Shown here in pieces: positions 48,913 to 56,996 of a stretch of DNA of 64,000 bases. The DNA is from Leptospira ryugenii (GTDB lineage Bacteria; Spirochaetota; Leptospiria; Leptospirales; Leptospiraceae): contig NZ_BFBB01000003.1 in assembly GCF_003114855.1 (NCBI RefSeq), positions 189,077 to 253,076 on the forward strand, read 5' to 3'. The notes below the pieces were generated by a model that saw nothing but the letters and a program-made list of their open reading frames with translations, had not been told where the DNA came from and ran no database searches. The translations under genes and the position numbers were made by a program. The first letter of the stretch is position 1. Each line of letters starts with the position of its first letter.

Positions 48913-49671
48913 TTATTTACCTGTAGCCTGAGGATTTGAAAAAATCTGGTTTTTGTTGTCGCTAAGGTCCTTGCTGTACTTATCTGTGATCGCTTTTTTG
49001 TCAGCCTCGGCTTCTTTAAGATCGCTTAGGATTTTGATCCCAAAATCCTTTGCTATGCGGTAATGCACGATAGATTCATAGTAACGATCCTCTCTAGCCA
49101 TGGACAGTGCAAGAGATAACTGGTAATAGGCGATTTTCAATTTATGTGTAGATTCAGAAACGTCAATATAGGTATTGGGAAAGGATTTGTTGGCACTGTC
49201 TTGCGACTCTGCCATGATCTGCGATTGTTCCACGCTAGTGATGGCATCGGCACATTCCACTAAAAGTGCCTGGGTTTTGGTATCATATACTTTCGCAAAT
49301 TTACCTAACAAGCCATTCACATCTTTATCTACTTTCTGAATTGCCTTTCCCGAAGCGATATATGCGTGTCTATAGTAGAAACGTAAGGCATTCTGGTATT
49401 CTTTTCGGATATTCTCCAAACCAGCCTTTGCATCCGGAACATCTTCTCCGAAATTGGAAGAGATAATGGTTAATAACTTTATGCCGTTTGCAATCCTATC
49501 CTTGTATCGTTCCGAAATATCTTTGTATTGTTTCCGTTCGAGATTTGTGCCTTGGTCTAACTTCTCGATCTCCTCGGTGTTTTCCTTGCCAGCCGTCGCA
49601 TTTGTCGCTTCTTGCGCAAGTAATGGTAGGGAAATAGCCAAGATTAAAATGGAAAGGTACCATGCTCTCAT
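48913..49671 (-). CDS. Hypothetical periplasmic helical protein
   Basis: 252 residues, family not recognised. Signal peptide 'LSILILAISLPLLAQ'. The mature protein is helical and charged, with TPR-like spacing towards the end ('KLKIAYYQLSLALSMAREDRYYESIVHYRIAKDFGIKIL') and a coiled-coil-like start ('LERKQYKDISERYKDRIANGIKLL'). ATG 49671 has GAGGAG nine bases upstream. It is directly upstream of the amidase and may be its partner or regulator; that is inference from position. Confidence 0.75.
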   Translation of the reverse strand: MRAWYLSILILAISLPLLAQEATNATAGKENTEEIEKLDQGTNLERKQYKDISERYKDRIANGIKLLTIISSNFGEDVPDAKAGLENIRKEYQNALRFYYRHAYIASGKAIQKVDKDVNGLLGKFAKVYDTKTQALLVECADAITSVEQSQIMAESQDSANKSFPNTYIDVSESTHKLKIAYYQLSLALSMAREDRYYESIVHYRIAKDFGIKILSDLKEAEADKKAITDKYSKDLSDNKNQIFSNPQATGK

Positions 49672-49734
49672 GTTTGATGCTCCTCGAACTTTCGATCTAT
49701 AAGTGGGTCATTTGAATTCGTTGACTACTATTTT

Positions 49735-50388
49735 TTAGTTTTTTTGCGTTAACAAAATACCATCTCCTACTGGAAAGAGAGTAAAGGATGCTCCCGATTC
49801 TTTCACCCTTTTCCAAGTCGCAAGTACGGCCTTGTCAGAAGGTTTATCTGAATTTGGATCTAAAACTCTTCCATGCCAGAGCATATTATCAAATAAAATG
49901 CGAGTGCCTTTTGGGACATGGAAGAAGATTAAATCCCATAGCTCCGGGTAGGTAACCTTATCACAATCAATGAAAAAGAAATCAGCTTCCTTCCAAGTTT
50001 GGACATTGCCATACATATAGTCCAAAGCCCAAGCATCAATACGGTGCAAAGAAGGTGCGCTCTCTCCGAAAGCGGATTGAATGCTCTCATCTAAGACGGA
50101 AGCTTGTTTCTCATTTCGATCTAAACTTGTATACTTCGATCCGATGGATCCAAACATCATCCAAAGGGTCGAATAACCGATTCCAGTCCCTAGTTCCCAG
50201 ACATGTTTTGGTTGGACTAAAGATAAAAGATTCTGTAAAACAGCTCCACTAGCAGGACTTATGATAGGCACATTCTTTTCACGAGCGTAGTCCTCTAATT
50301 CAAAAAAAATAGGATGAGGTCTATGGACAAAATCAGTATGTATTTTTTCTTCTAAATGAGGGATGAAGATAGAATCTCTTGTCTTCAT
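49735..50388 (-). CDS. SAM-dependent O-methyltransferase (catechol-O-methyltransferase-like family 3)
   Basis: 217 residues. SAM-binding motif 'HVWELGTGIGYSTLWM', acidic residue after strand 2 in 'YTSLDRNEKQ', 'HRIDAWALDYM', 'DFFFIDCDKVTYPELWDLIFFHVPKGTRILFDNMLWHGRV'. The D-x-D-K and D-N pair match the metal-binding residues of class I O-methyltransferases. Natural substrate unknown. Its ATG overlaps the stop of the MBL-fold gene by four bases, so they are coupled. Confidence 0.87.
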   Translation of the reverse strand: MKTRDSIFIPHLEEKIHTDFVHRPHPIFFELEDYAREKNVPIISPASGAVLQNLLSLVQPKHVWELGTGIGYSTLWMMFGSIGSKYTSLDRNEKQASVLDESIQSAFGESAPSLHRIDAWALDYMYGNVQTWKEADFFFIDCDKVTYPELWDLIFFHVPKGTRILFDNMLWHGRVLDPNSDKPSDKAVLATWKRVKESGASFTLFPVGDGILLTQKN

Positions 50389-51230
50389 CGATTGCCTGAC
50401 TTTGGTAAAAACAAATGTGTTCGCTCTAGAAGTTTAGGCGGCATTTTTTTTACCAACCAATCATTCAATTCCTTAAAACTATATCGTTTGGAGGGATGAA
50501 TCAAAACAAGTGCTTCATTTTCGAATAAGTCTGCATGTGCCACAATTTCATCCAGATGAGTATGCCCCCACTCCCTTGCTCGTTCGACTCCGCGCTTTTC
50601 ACAGTAATAAGTACATTCTAAAAATAAAATTTGGCTTTTCCTTACGTCTTCATTCTCGAGAACATATTCAATTTTTGTATCTCCCGAAAAGGAAACCAGG
50701 GGAAAGTTTACTTCCTCTGTTGGATCCTTTCCAAGTTCTTTCATCTTGCGAATTTCTTGAGAATCAATGTGAGAAAACTCTTGTTTCAGTTTTCTTTTGG
50801 TTTCGAATACAGTATATCCTTGGGACGAAACTCTATGGAAAGAAGGAAGAGCTTTAAAAAAATACCCTGGTTTCAAAGGAATCGATGCATTGTGTTCTAA
50901 ACCAATGACAGAGTATTGGTAGTCAAAATCTTCCATCTGAGCATAGAGTTTTAAAATTTGTAACAGCTGTTCTTCGATTGCCTTGGGAACGTAAATCTTT
51001 GGCGGTGGGAGATTGCGTAAGGATCGTTGCGACACATAGTATGGGATTCCAGCCGAATGGTCTAAATGGGCGTGGGTGAGTAAAATTTGGCTGATATGGA
51101 TCTTATCAGGATTGAGGGTTCCAAAATCAAAAAGCAAGTCCAAACTGGGAAGGCAGACCGAAGTACGGATTCCACCTTCCGAGATCCCTTCAAAGCGCAG
51201 GTTTTTATGTTCAAAAACACTATTTGCCAT
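50385..51230 (-). CDS. MBL-fold metallohydrolase (RNase Z-like)
   Basis: 281 residues. Metal motif 'LLTHAHLDHSAGIPYYV' (H-x-H-x-D-H), 'SFSGDTKIEYVL' with the bridging Asp, and 'WGHTHLDEIVAHA' as the later His block, an arrangement like RNase Z. The usual tRNase Z flexible arm is not obvious. It might process tRNA 3' ends or act on a cyclic nucleotide or small ester. The ATG shares a base with the M16 peptidase stop (TAATG). Confidence 0.83.
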   Translation of the reverse strand: MANSVFEHKNLRFEGISEGGIRTSVCLPSLDLLFDFGTLNPDKIHISQILLTHAHLDHSAGIPYYVSQRSLRNLPPPKIYVPKAIEEQLLQILKLYAQMEDFDYQYSVIGLEHNASIPLKPGYFFKALPSFHRVSSQGYTVFETKRKLKQEFSHIDSQEIRKMKELGKDPTEEVNFPLVSFSGDTKIEYVLENEDVRKSQILFLECTYYCEKRGVERAREWGHTHLDEIVAHADLFENEALVLIHPSKRYSFKELNDWLVKKMPPKLLERTHLFLPKSGNR

Positions 51231-52642
51231 TATGGCAAAATATCCTCTGCTTGGAAGGTTTGGAAAGACTCTCCCAATGACTTTTTTAGGTCCTTGGGCC
51301 CGACGACAAGAGTTGTCAATCGTTCTGGATTGAAGTAAAGTTCACCAACTCGTCTAATATCCGCTAAACTGACATCATTAATGCGGTCACGAAATTCAGG
51401 TAAATAATCAGTTGGCATTTCATGGTCGCGAAATCTAAGCTCATTTCGCAAAACCTTTTTTGAATCATCAAATAGGAAAACAAACTGGTTGATAATTGCG
51501 TTTTTTGCTCTTTGCAACTCATCTTCTCGGAGAGACTCAATTGCTTCTTTACGGATCAAGTCCTTCATAAGCGACAGTACTTCGGGAACAGATTCTGTTT
51601 TTGTCATTGCATAGAATTGGATTGTTCCAAAGCTTTTTTGAAAGTCGGTAGTAGAGCCTGCAGAATAAGCAAGTCCTCTATTGTTTCTAATCTCTCTCAT
51701 GTAATAAGAATTAAATCCACCACCACCTATGATGTAATTCAGGACTTGAATTGCATAAAAATCTTTATCATTGTGTTTTGGGAGGACACCCATCAAGGCC
51801 ACAAACGATTGGCTGACATCCTTCTCGATCAATATAGGGGTTTTTAAGGTAGCCTTAATATTTTTTGCTATGAGTTCCGAATTGAGCTCCTCTCCTGTTT
51901 GGATAGAGGCATTGGATATCTGTAAGGTATTTGAGAGAGACTTCCATTCTTCAAGCTTTACATCCCCTGAAAGAAGGACTTTTCTTTCTTTCGTTGATAA
52001 AATCTCTTTTTGCAAGGTTTGCAAATCTTCCATGCTGACCGCATTCAGCTTTTGAATATCCATACTGCGTCCGAGAAGCGTATTTTTATAGACCCTCTCT
52101 CTTAACTTTCTTTGCCCAAGGCTTGTTGGATTGTCATTGCGCCTTCGGATTTCATCTGCTATGCGATTTCTCATAGTTTGGATGATCTCTGGATCTAAGA
52201 GAGGTTCATTCCAAAAGGATTGGAGAAGTTTCATTACCTGAGAGTGGTCTTTTTTTAGATAGGAAAGTGATATGACAGTTTTTTCGTAGTCGATGGAAAA
52301 ACCGAAATTTGCTCCTAAAGCTTCAAACTCCTCCAAAAGTTTTTCTTTGGGATAGGATTTTGAACCAGAATAATGCCAACTATCTTCCAAAAGGCGAATG
52401 ATTTCCGGGTTTCGGTTGCCCAAATTTTTCTTTCCAAAGTCTATGTAGATTTCTGCATATACGATGGGAAAATCTTGGTCAGGGAGAGCCCAAAGTTCTG
52501 TGCCATCTCCTTGTGAGAATTTCAGGATTTCAGGCACCTTTACCTGGAGTGCTTTCAATTCGATATCTTTGACAAAATCCCCCATAGAATAGGCAGAAAG
52601 CGAAACAATGGACAGAAGAGTTATGAGTAAAAATCGTTTCAT
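51230..52642 (-). CDS. M16 peptidase family protein, inactive-type subunit
   Basis: 470 residues from ATG 52642, with a signal peptide (LLITLLSIVSLSAYS). The M16 fold is seen in 'IVYAEIYIDFGKKNLG', 'LEALGANFGFSIDYEKTVISL' and 'YYMREIRNNRGLAYSAGS', the R/Y pair at the substrate C-terminus. There is no H-x-x-E-H motif: the corresponding position reads 'IIRLLEDSWHYSG'. It is therefore the non-catalytic half. It follows the active M16 gene by one base, so the two probably form a heterodimer as in known bacterial pairs. Confidence 0.88.
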   Translation of the reverse strand: MKRFLLITLLSIVSLSAYSMGDFVKDIELKALQVKVPEILKFSQGDGTELWALPDQDFPIVYAEIYIDFGKKNLGNRNPEIIRLLEDSWHYSGSKSYPKEKLLEEFEALGANFGFSIDYEKTVISLSYLKKDHSQVMKLLQSFWNEPLLDPEIIQTMRNRIADEIRRRNDNPTSLGQRKLRERVYKNTLLGRSMDIQKLNAVSMEDLQTLQKEILSTKERKVLLSGDVKLEEWKSLSNTLQISNASIQTGEELNSELIAKNIKATLKTPILIEKDVSQSFVALMGVLPKHNDKDFYAIQVLNYIIGGGGFNSYYMREIRNNRGLAYSAGSTTDFQKSFGTIQFYAMTKTESVPEVLSLMKDLIRKEAIESLREDELQRAKNAIINQFVFLFDDSKKVLRNELRFRDHEMPTDYLPEFRDRINDVSLADIRRVGELYFNPERLTTLVVGPKDLKKSLGESFQTFQAEDILP

Positions 52643-52643
52643 A

Positions 52644-54191
52644 TTATTTTGCCTTCTTTCTGGAATCAACCAGACTGCCTATGGTAACTCGATCTTTCGT
52701 TAAATAGTCTTTACATATCTTAGAGAGATCTGCTGATTTTACTTTTTGGATTTCTTCATACTGTTGGAAGATATGTTTCCAGTTCCCATACAATAGCTCG
52801 TAATAAGACAATAGATCAGCAATGGTGCCATTGTCATCCATCGTTCGAATGAAATCAGAGATCATTTGATTTTTTATTTTTTTGAGTTCTTCTTCCTTGG
52901 CGCCTTCCTCTTGGATCTTACGCAATTCTTCCCAAATAATCGATTCTATTTTTGTGAGGTCTGCACCTGACTGGGGTTTGATGAAAATTGCAAAAAGATT
53001 TTGAAACCTTTCACCTGGGTAACCATTGGCCGCCCCAATCGAGTTTACTAACTTCTCTTCCAAAACCAATCTCTTTTGTAAGCGAGAGCCTGCACCTTGG
53101 CTGAGTAGGTTAGACAAAACCTCAAAACTTGCATTGTCTGGATGCGGGTAAGGCGGCTTCAGCCAAGCAATCATCATTTGTTCACTTGAAGGATGGATGA
53201 CTGTGAACCGTTTTTCACCTAAGTATTGTTTTTCTTCTACTTTTAAAGGAGAACTCTCTTTCCCTTTCGGAAGATCTGAAAAGTATTTTTTGATGATGGA
53301 TTCTGTTTCCACAAAATCTACATCTCCGACAATCGAAATCACCATTTTATCTGGCGTGTAATGTTCTTTAAAAAAGGCAATGGTATCTTCAATTTTTAAA
53401 AAGGGAAGAGCAGTTGGATAACCAATGACAGGTTTTCTGTATGGGTGAGACTCAAAGGCAATGGAAAAAAAACGTTCCCGTAATACACCGGCACCACTAT
53501 CTTCTGTACGCATTCTTCTCTCTTCGATGACGACATCACGCTCTGTATAGTATTCGCGAAGCACTGGATGTTTCAATCGATCTGATTCTATTTTTGCCCA
53601 CACTTCCAATCGATTGGAAGGCAGTTGGATTTGGTAGTTTGTCACGTCATGGGAAGTATATGCATTAAAGCCTACCTCTCCATTCTGTTCATAGATATAA
53701 GAGTCCTCATTTTTTAGAATCAGAGGATCTTGGAGTTCAATCAAGTTTCTCAAGCGTCTACTTAAGGTTTGGATCTCTGTTGTTAACTCTTTGGGAACAG
53801 TTTGTCCTCTCAAAAGGAGAGCTCTCTCTTTTAATTTTAAATCATCCAGTCGAGAACCCCAAACCTCGATCTGTTTTTGGTATTTTTCTTCTTTTTGGTA
53901 GTCAAGGGTACCTACATTTTTAGTACCTTTGAAGAGCATGTGCTCCAAAAGGTGGGCTGTCCCCGCTACTTCCGGGCTTTCATCTGCACCACCCACTAGA
54001 AATTTGATGTACAAGGCCAAAGTGGGAGAGGTTCCGCGCTTCATCATGACCACTCGCAGACCATTTGGCAAAGAAAAGGTTTTGATTTTTTCAGAGAATT
54101 GCCTTTCGGAACTTGCAAAAAAATTTGCCTCCCCGAAGATCGAAAAAGCGAAGCAAAGGGAAATGAGAAATACCGGTATGAATTTGAACAT
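52644..54191 (-). CDS. M16 zinc peptidase, active subunit
   Basis: About 515 residues from ATG 54191 (a TTG three codons upstream is possible). Signal peptide 'FIPVFLISLCFAFSIFG'. Inverted zinc motif HLLEH in 'EVAGTAHLLEHMLFKGT', and the distal Glu in 'LEVWAKIESDRLKHP'. A charged helical insert of about 80 residues (from 'YQKEEKYQKQIEVWG' to 'LRNLIELQDP') separates the zinc motif from 'EVGFNAYTSHD'. Periplasmic; likely degrades peptides. Its start codon is only 24 bases from that of the divergent lipoprotein gene. Confidence 0.9.
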   Translation of the reverse strand: MFKFIPVFLISLCFAFSIFGEANFFASSERQFSEKIKTFSLPNGLRVVMMKRGTSPTLALYIKFLVGGADESPEVAGTAHLLEHMLFKGTKNVGTLDYQKEEKYQKQIEVWGSRLDDLKLKERALLLRGQTVPKELTTEIQTLSRRLRNLIELQDPLILKNEDSYIYEQNGEVGFNAYTSHDVTNYQIQLPSNRLEVWAKIESDRLKHPVLREYYTERDVVIEERRMRTEDSGAGVLRERFFSIAFESHPYRKPVIGYPTALPFLKIEDTIAFFKEHYTPDKMVISIVGDVDFVETESIIKKYFSDLPKGKESSPLKVEEKQYLGEKRFTVIHPSSEQMMIAWLKPPYPHPDNASFEVLSNLLSQGAGSRLQKRLVLEEKLVNSIGAANGYPGERFQNLFAIFIKPQSGADLTKIESIIWEELRKIQEEGAKEEELKKIKNQMISDFIRTMDDNGTIADLLSYYELLYGNWKHIFQQYEEIQKVKSADLSKICKDYLTKDRVTIGSLVDSRKKAK

Positions 54192-54215
54192 CTTCTGCAA
54201 GCCTACGAGAGGAAA

Positions 54216-54902
54216 ATGAACCGTAAACTTCTAATTTTTCTGGTTTTTGTCACATATTGTGGAACTTTCAAACCAGCCGATCCCCTTCTCGTGGAACACG
54301 CCTTACAAAACGAATCCGATGAAGGCTTTATCTCCCGTGAGTTTTTCCAAGTAAAGGTGGAAGTCCCCTACCCCAACCTGGAACTCTCTGGACGCCAAAG
54401 CAGAGAAACCTGTAAACAAAATGCATTTTTGAAAAAAGAAGAACTGGCTCTGCCATTTTTACTAGACGTGCACCGCGAACAATACCAATGGGGAGATGGG
54501 TTTGAAACCTACGCGAAAACAAAAATAGGCCAAGCAAGACTCTCCCAAAGCCAAACCTCAGTGGCAAACTCAAGTCCCATCTCCCAAGCTTCCACAGTTT
54601 CACCAGGATCGAACACTGTGACAAATTCCATGACAAATGTTGGTCCAAATGCGACCACTGTGGCTCCACAACCAATGACAAAAACGCTTCCGGAGCAAAA
54701 CAAACAATACATCCAAAGCTTTGGCTGGTTTTTCCAATCTATGTTTTTGTATAAGGAAGATTACTCCTCAAAGACAAAATGTGCTTTCCTATTTCGCCTG
54801 ATCCAGAAAAATCTTTATGATAAGGTTTTGCAAACAGAACTACCAAAGTCATTGTTATACAAAAATGAGAGTATCCCTGATGAAAAAAATACACGTCCTT
54901 AA
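54216..54902 (+). CDS. Hypothetical lipoprotein (first of a related pair)
   Basis: 228 residues from ATG 54216, with GAGAGG just upstream. Lipobox-like VTYC in 'LLIFLVFVTYCGTF'. The mature part has 'DEGFISREFFQVKVEV', matched by 'KEGFITGSLFQVAVSS' in the next gene, then a Ser/Thr/Asn/Pro-rich linker (about residues 115-165) and a C-terminal 'SMFLYKEDYSSKTKCAFLFRLIQKNLY'. Family not known to me; the shared segment recalls LPP20-type lipoproteins. The frame is open upstream to 54099, but that would overlap the divergent peptidase. Confidence 0.72.
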   Translation: MNRKLLIFLVFVTYCGTFKPADPLLVEHALQNESDEGFISREFFQVKVEVPYPNLELSGRQSRETCKQNAFLKKEELALPFLLDVHREQYQWGDGFETYAKTKIGQARLSQSQTSVANSSPISQASTVSPGSNTVTNSMTNVGPNATTVAPQPMTKTLPEQNKQYIQSFGWFFQSMFLYKEDYSSKTKCAFLFRLIQKNLYDKVLQTELPKSLLYKNESIPDEKNTRP

Positions 54903-55341
54903 TTTCTTCATGCTTTTCAGTCTTTTGATGCTAACAGCGAACATGTGTAAGTCGGCCCCTAAACAGGAAGACAAAAAACCACAGGAAACGATAGTAACGA
55001 AAGAAGAAATCAATGAAAACTCTCCCGAGGTGATTGAGTTCACAAAAGCAAAAGAAGGCTTTATTACTGGGTCTTTATTCCAAGTTGCCGTTTCGAGTGT
55101 GTTATCTGACTCGGATGCACGACTAAATGAGGCAAGGTCCATAGCAGAGCAAAAGTCATTGAATCTTTTGAAAACTTACGCACCACCCATCTTGTCAGAG
55201 AAAGGCAAAAAAGAATTACGTGAAATCTCAAAAGAAGGAAAGATCGTGGATAAAAATATCTCGATTGGTGGACGTTACTTTTTCTTATACCAAATCCAGA
55301 GAAAAGATTTAAAGCAACTTGTTACTAGCGGCCTTGAGTGA
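54880..55341 (+). CDS. Hypothetical lipoprotein (second of a related pair)
   Basis: 153 residues from ATG 54880 (GAGAG nine bases upstream; an ATG at 54865 is possible). Signal peptide with lipobox-like TANMC. Mature part: acidic linker (KPQETIVTKEEINE), then 'EGFITGSLFQVAVSSVLSDSDARLNEARSIAEQKSLNLL', typical of LPP20/FlgT-like lipoproteins, and a last strand 'YFFLYQIQRKDLKQL'. It overlaps the preceding lipoprotein gene by 23 bases and ends exactly next to the stop of the convergent gene. Probably outer-membrane associated; role unknown. Confidence 0.75.
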   Translation: MKKIHVLNFFMLFSLLMLTANMCKSAPKQEDKKPQETIVTKEEINENSPEVIEFTKAKEGFITGSLFQVAVSSVLSDSDARLNEARSIAEQKSLNLLKTYAPPILSEKGKKELREISKEGKIVDKNISIGGRYFFLYQIQRKDLKQLVTSGLE

Positions 55342-55734
55342 TCAAGGCACACTGATTTGTTGGTTCAATTTCGCGGGTATACAGATATTCTTTTTGAAAT
55401 TGCAATAGAAAAGTTTAGCATTCACTTCCAAACTTCCTTTACCCGTTAAGGCTAATGGAAGTGGTTTAACATATTCAAAATATTCTAATTTTTGAGGATG
55501 TGTAGGCCCTTGCAATTTTAAGTCTGCTTTTTTCACTTCCAAACCGTCTTTCCCCGCCAAAAGAATTTTATGTGGAGCTTCCTTTTGGAATCCATACCCT
55601 TGTGGCAAATCAAGATTCAATTCAAATGTACCATCTTGTTTCTTTTTTACAGAAAGTGAAATCGGATGGTCTGCCAATTGAGCAGAAACTGGCAAAGAGA
55701 CTGCCAGTACAAGTGAGAGTAAAATAAACTTCAT
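55342..55734 (-). CDS. Stand-alone DsbD-alpha (DsbC-corrector)-like periplasmic protein
   Basis: 130 residues from ATG 55734. Signal peptide 'FILLSLVLAVSLPVSA'. An immunoglobulin-like domain: 'LDLPQGYGFQKEAPHKILL' and, at the end, 'LFYCNFKKNICIPAKLNQQI', where the Cys pair matches the position of the DsbD N-terminal redox pair (C-x(6)-C). The membrane and thioredoxin parts of DsbD are absent. It may exchange disulfides with another partner. The frame is open upstream inside the methyltransferase gene, without signal-peptide sense. Confidence 0.7.
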   Translation of the reverse strand: MKFILLSLVLAVSLPVSAQLADHPISLSVKKKQDGTFELNLDLPQGYGFQKEAPHKILLAGKDGLEVKKADLKLQGPTHPQKLEYFEYVKPLPLALTGKGSLEVNAKLFYCNFKKNICIPAKLNQQISVP

Positions 55735-55744
55735 ATTCTTTAGA

Positions 55745-56899
55745 CTATCTTTTTTGGAGAACGACACAACGATTTGAGTTTGTTCCTTTTTCATTGTTCG
55801 AAACTTGCCAGCAATTGGACAGCTTGGTGAATTGTTGGGTATGAATGAATGTTTTTGACCAGAGTAATCCAGTGCCCTCTGCCATCCGTACGACATCTTC
55901 ATCCAAATTTAGAATGTCTTTACCTTTTTTCACTTCCCCAACTTCCATGACCATATGCGCCCCTTTCTTTAGAACGCGGCTTGACTCTTTCAAGGTTTGA
56001 GCAATGAAACTGTTCCATTCAGCATGGCTACTAAAGACACTCAGTTTTCGTTCCTGATTTTTGGGAATATCCAAAAACCAGTGCCTTAGCCAATTGTCAC
56101 CTTCATAGTCAACTTTATCCAAAAATGGAGGTGAAGTCACAATCAAATCAATAGAATCAGATTCGATCTTTTCCATTGCATTCGCTGAGGACAAAATGTA
56201 TGCATTGTTCTTTGAAAATTCATGATAAAATGGAGGTAGAGGTTCGGCTAAATCTCGTTTCATTTTTTGAAAAATTCTAGGTTTAATCTCTCTATACTCC
56301 GGCTCTTGGTTTCGCTTAAGATTATTTTTTTTCTGGGCTTCCCAAGGTATGGAAACCTGTGGGAAGGTATAAACCGAAAAAAACCCAGTGCTATGACCAT
56401 GTAATCTCGATAAGGCGATAAGTCCTAAAAATTGCATTTCAGGACTATGGTCTTCTTTAAGGTATTTTTTAAATTTTTTGATCTCTGCTAAGGTTTTCGG
56501 ATGATAAAAAGCAAGTAATCTTTCATCACCTTCTTCTTCTGTATAGGTACCCGACAGATCCAAAGATTTCAATTTTTTGTCCAAATCCTCTAATGGAGGT
56601 ACGATTTGTCTAGATTGTGCCAAAAAAATCGAGAGCGGATGGATATCATTGTGAACGGCAACGTGACCTTCTATGTTTGCCTGAACAGCTGTTGTTCCAC
56701 GGCCACCAAATGGATCTAAGACCTTGGATTTCTTTTTCTTTAGATATTGATTCATAAAAAAAGAAGGTAACTCTGGCTTAAACGATGCTCGGTAACTAAC
56801 TGTATGATGGAGTGAATGACCTTGTCTCTGTTTTGCGGTCCAAAATTCACCCATGACGAATTTAGATTCGTCTTTAAATAATCTCTTTGCTCCTGCCAT
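55745..56899 (-). CDS. Orphan DNA methyltransferase (N4-cytosine/N6-adenine type)
   Basis: 384 residues from ATG 56899; a TTG three codons upstream is the alternative (AGGAGG lies 12 bases from the ATG, 3 from the TTG). Motif I is near the start (DPFGGRGTT, about 62-70), followed by '[12 protein letters not shown]', and motif IV TSPPF ('[18 protein letters not shown]') is near 258. Motif I before motif IV with about 190 residues between them is an alpha-like order, whereas most PF01555 enzymes have the reverse. No restriction enzyme gene is nearby, so it is an orphan methylase. The recognition site cannot be predicted. Confidence 0.83.
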   Translation of the reverse strand: MAGAKRLFKDESKFVMGEFWTAKQRQGHSLHHTVSYRASFKPELPSFFMNQYLKKKKSKVLDPFGGRGTTAVQANIEGHVAVHNDIHPLSIFLAQSRQIVPPLEDLDKKLKSLDLSGTYTEEEGDERLLAFYHPKTLAEIKKFKKYLKEDHSPEMQFLGLIALSRLHGHSTGFFSVYTFPQVSIPWEAQKKNNLKRNQEPEYREIKPRIFQKMKRDLAEPLPPFYHEFSKNNAYILSSANAMEKIESDSIDLIVTSPPFLDKVDYEGDNWLRHWFLDIPKNQERKLSVFSSHAEWNSFIAQTLKESSRVLKKGAHMVMEVGEVKKGKDILNLDEDVVRMAEGTGLLWSKTFIHTQQFTKLSNCWQVSNNEKGTNSNRCVVLQKR

Positions 56900-56996
56900 C
56901 CTTTGCAAAAGCCTCCTTCTCTTCTAAGAAAAGAGTCGGTACAAAGGGGAAAACTCCTGGAAGGTTTTTTAAAAATTAGAATGGGACATAGTACAT

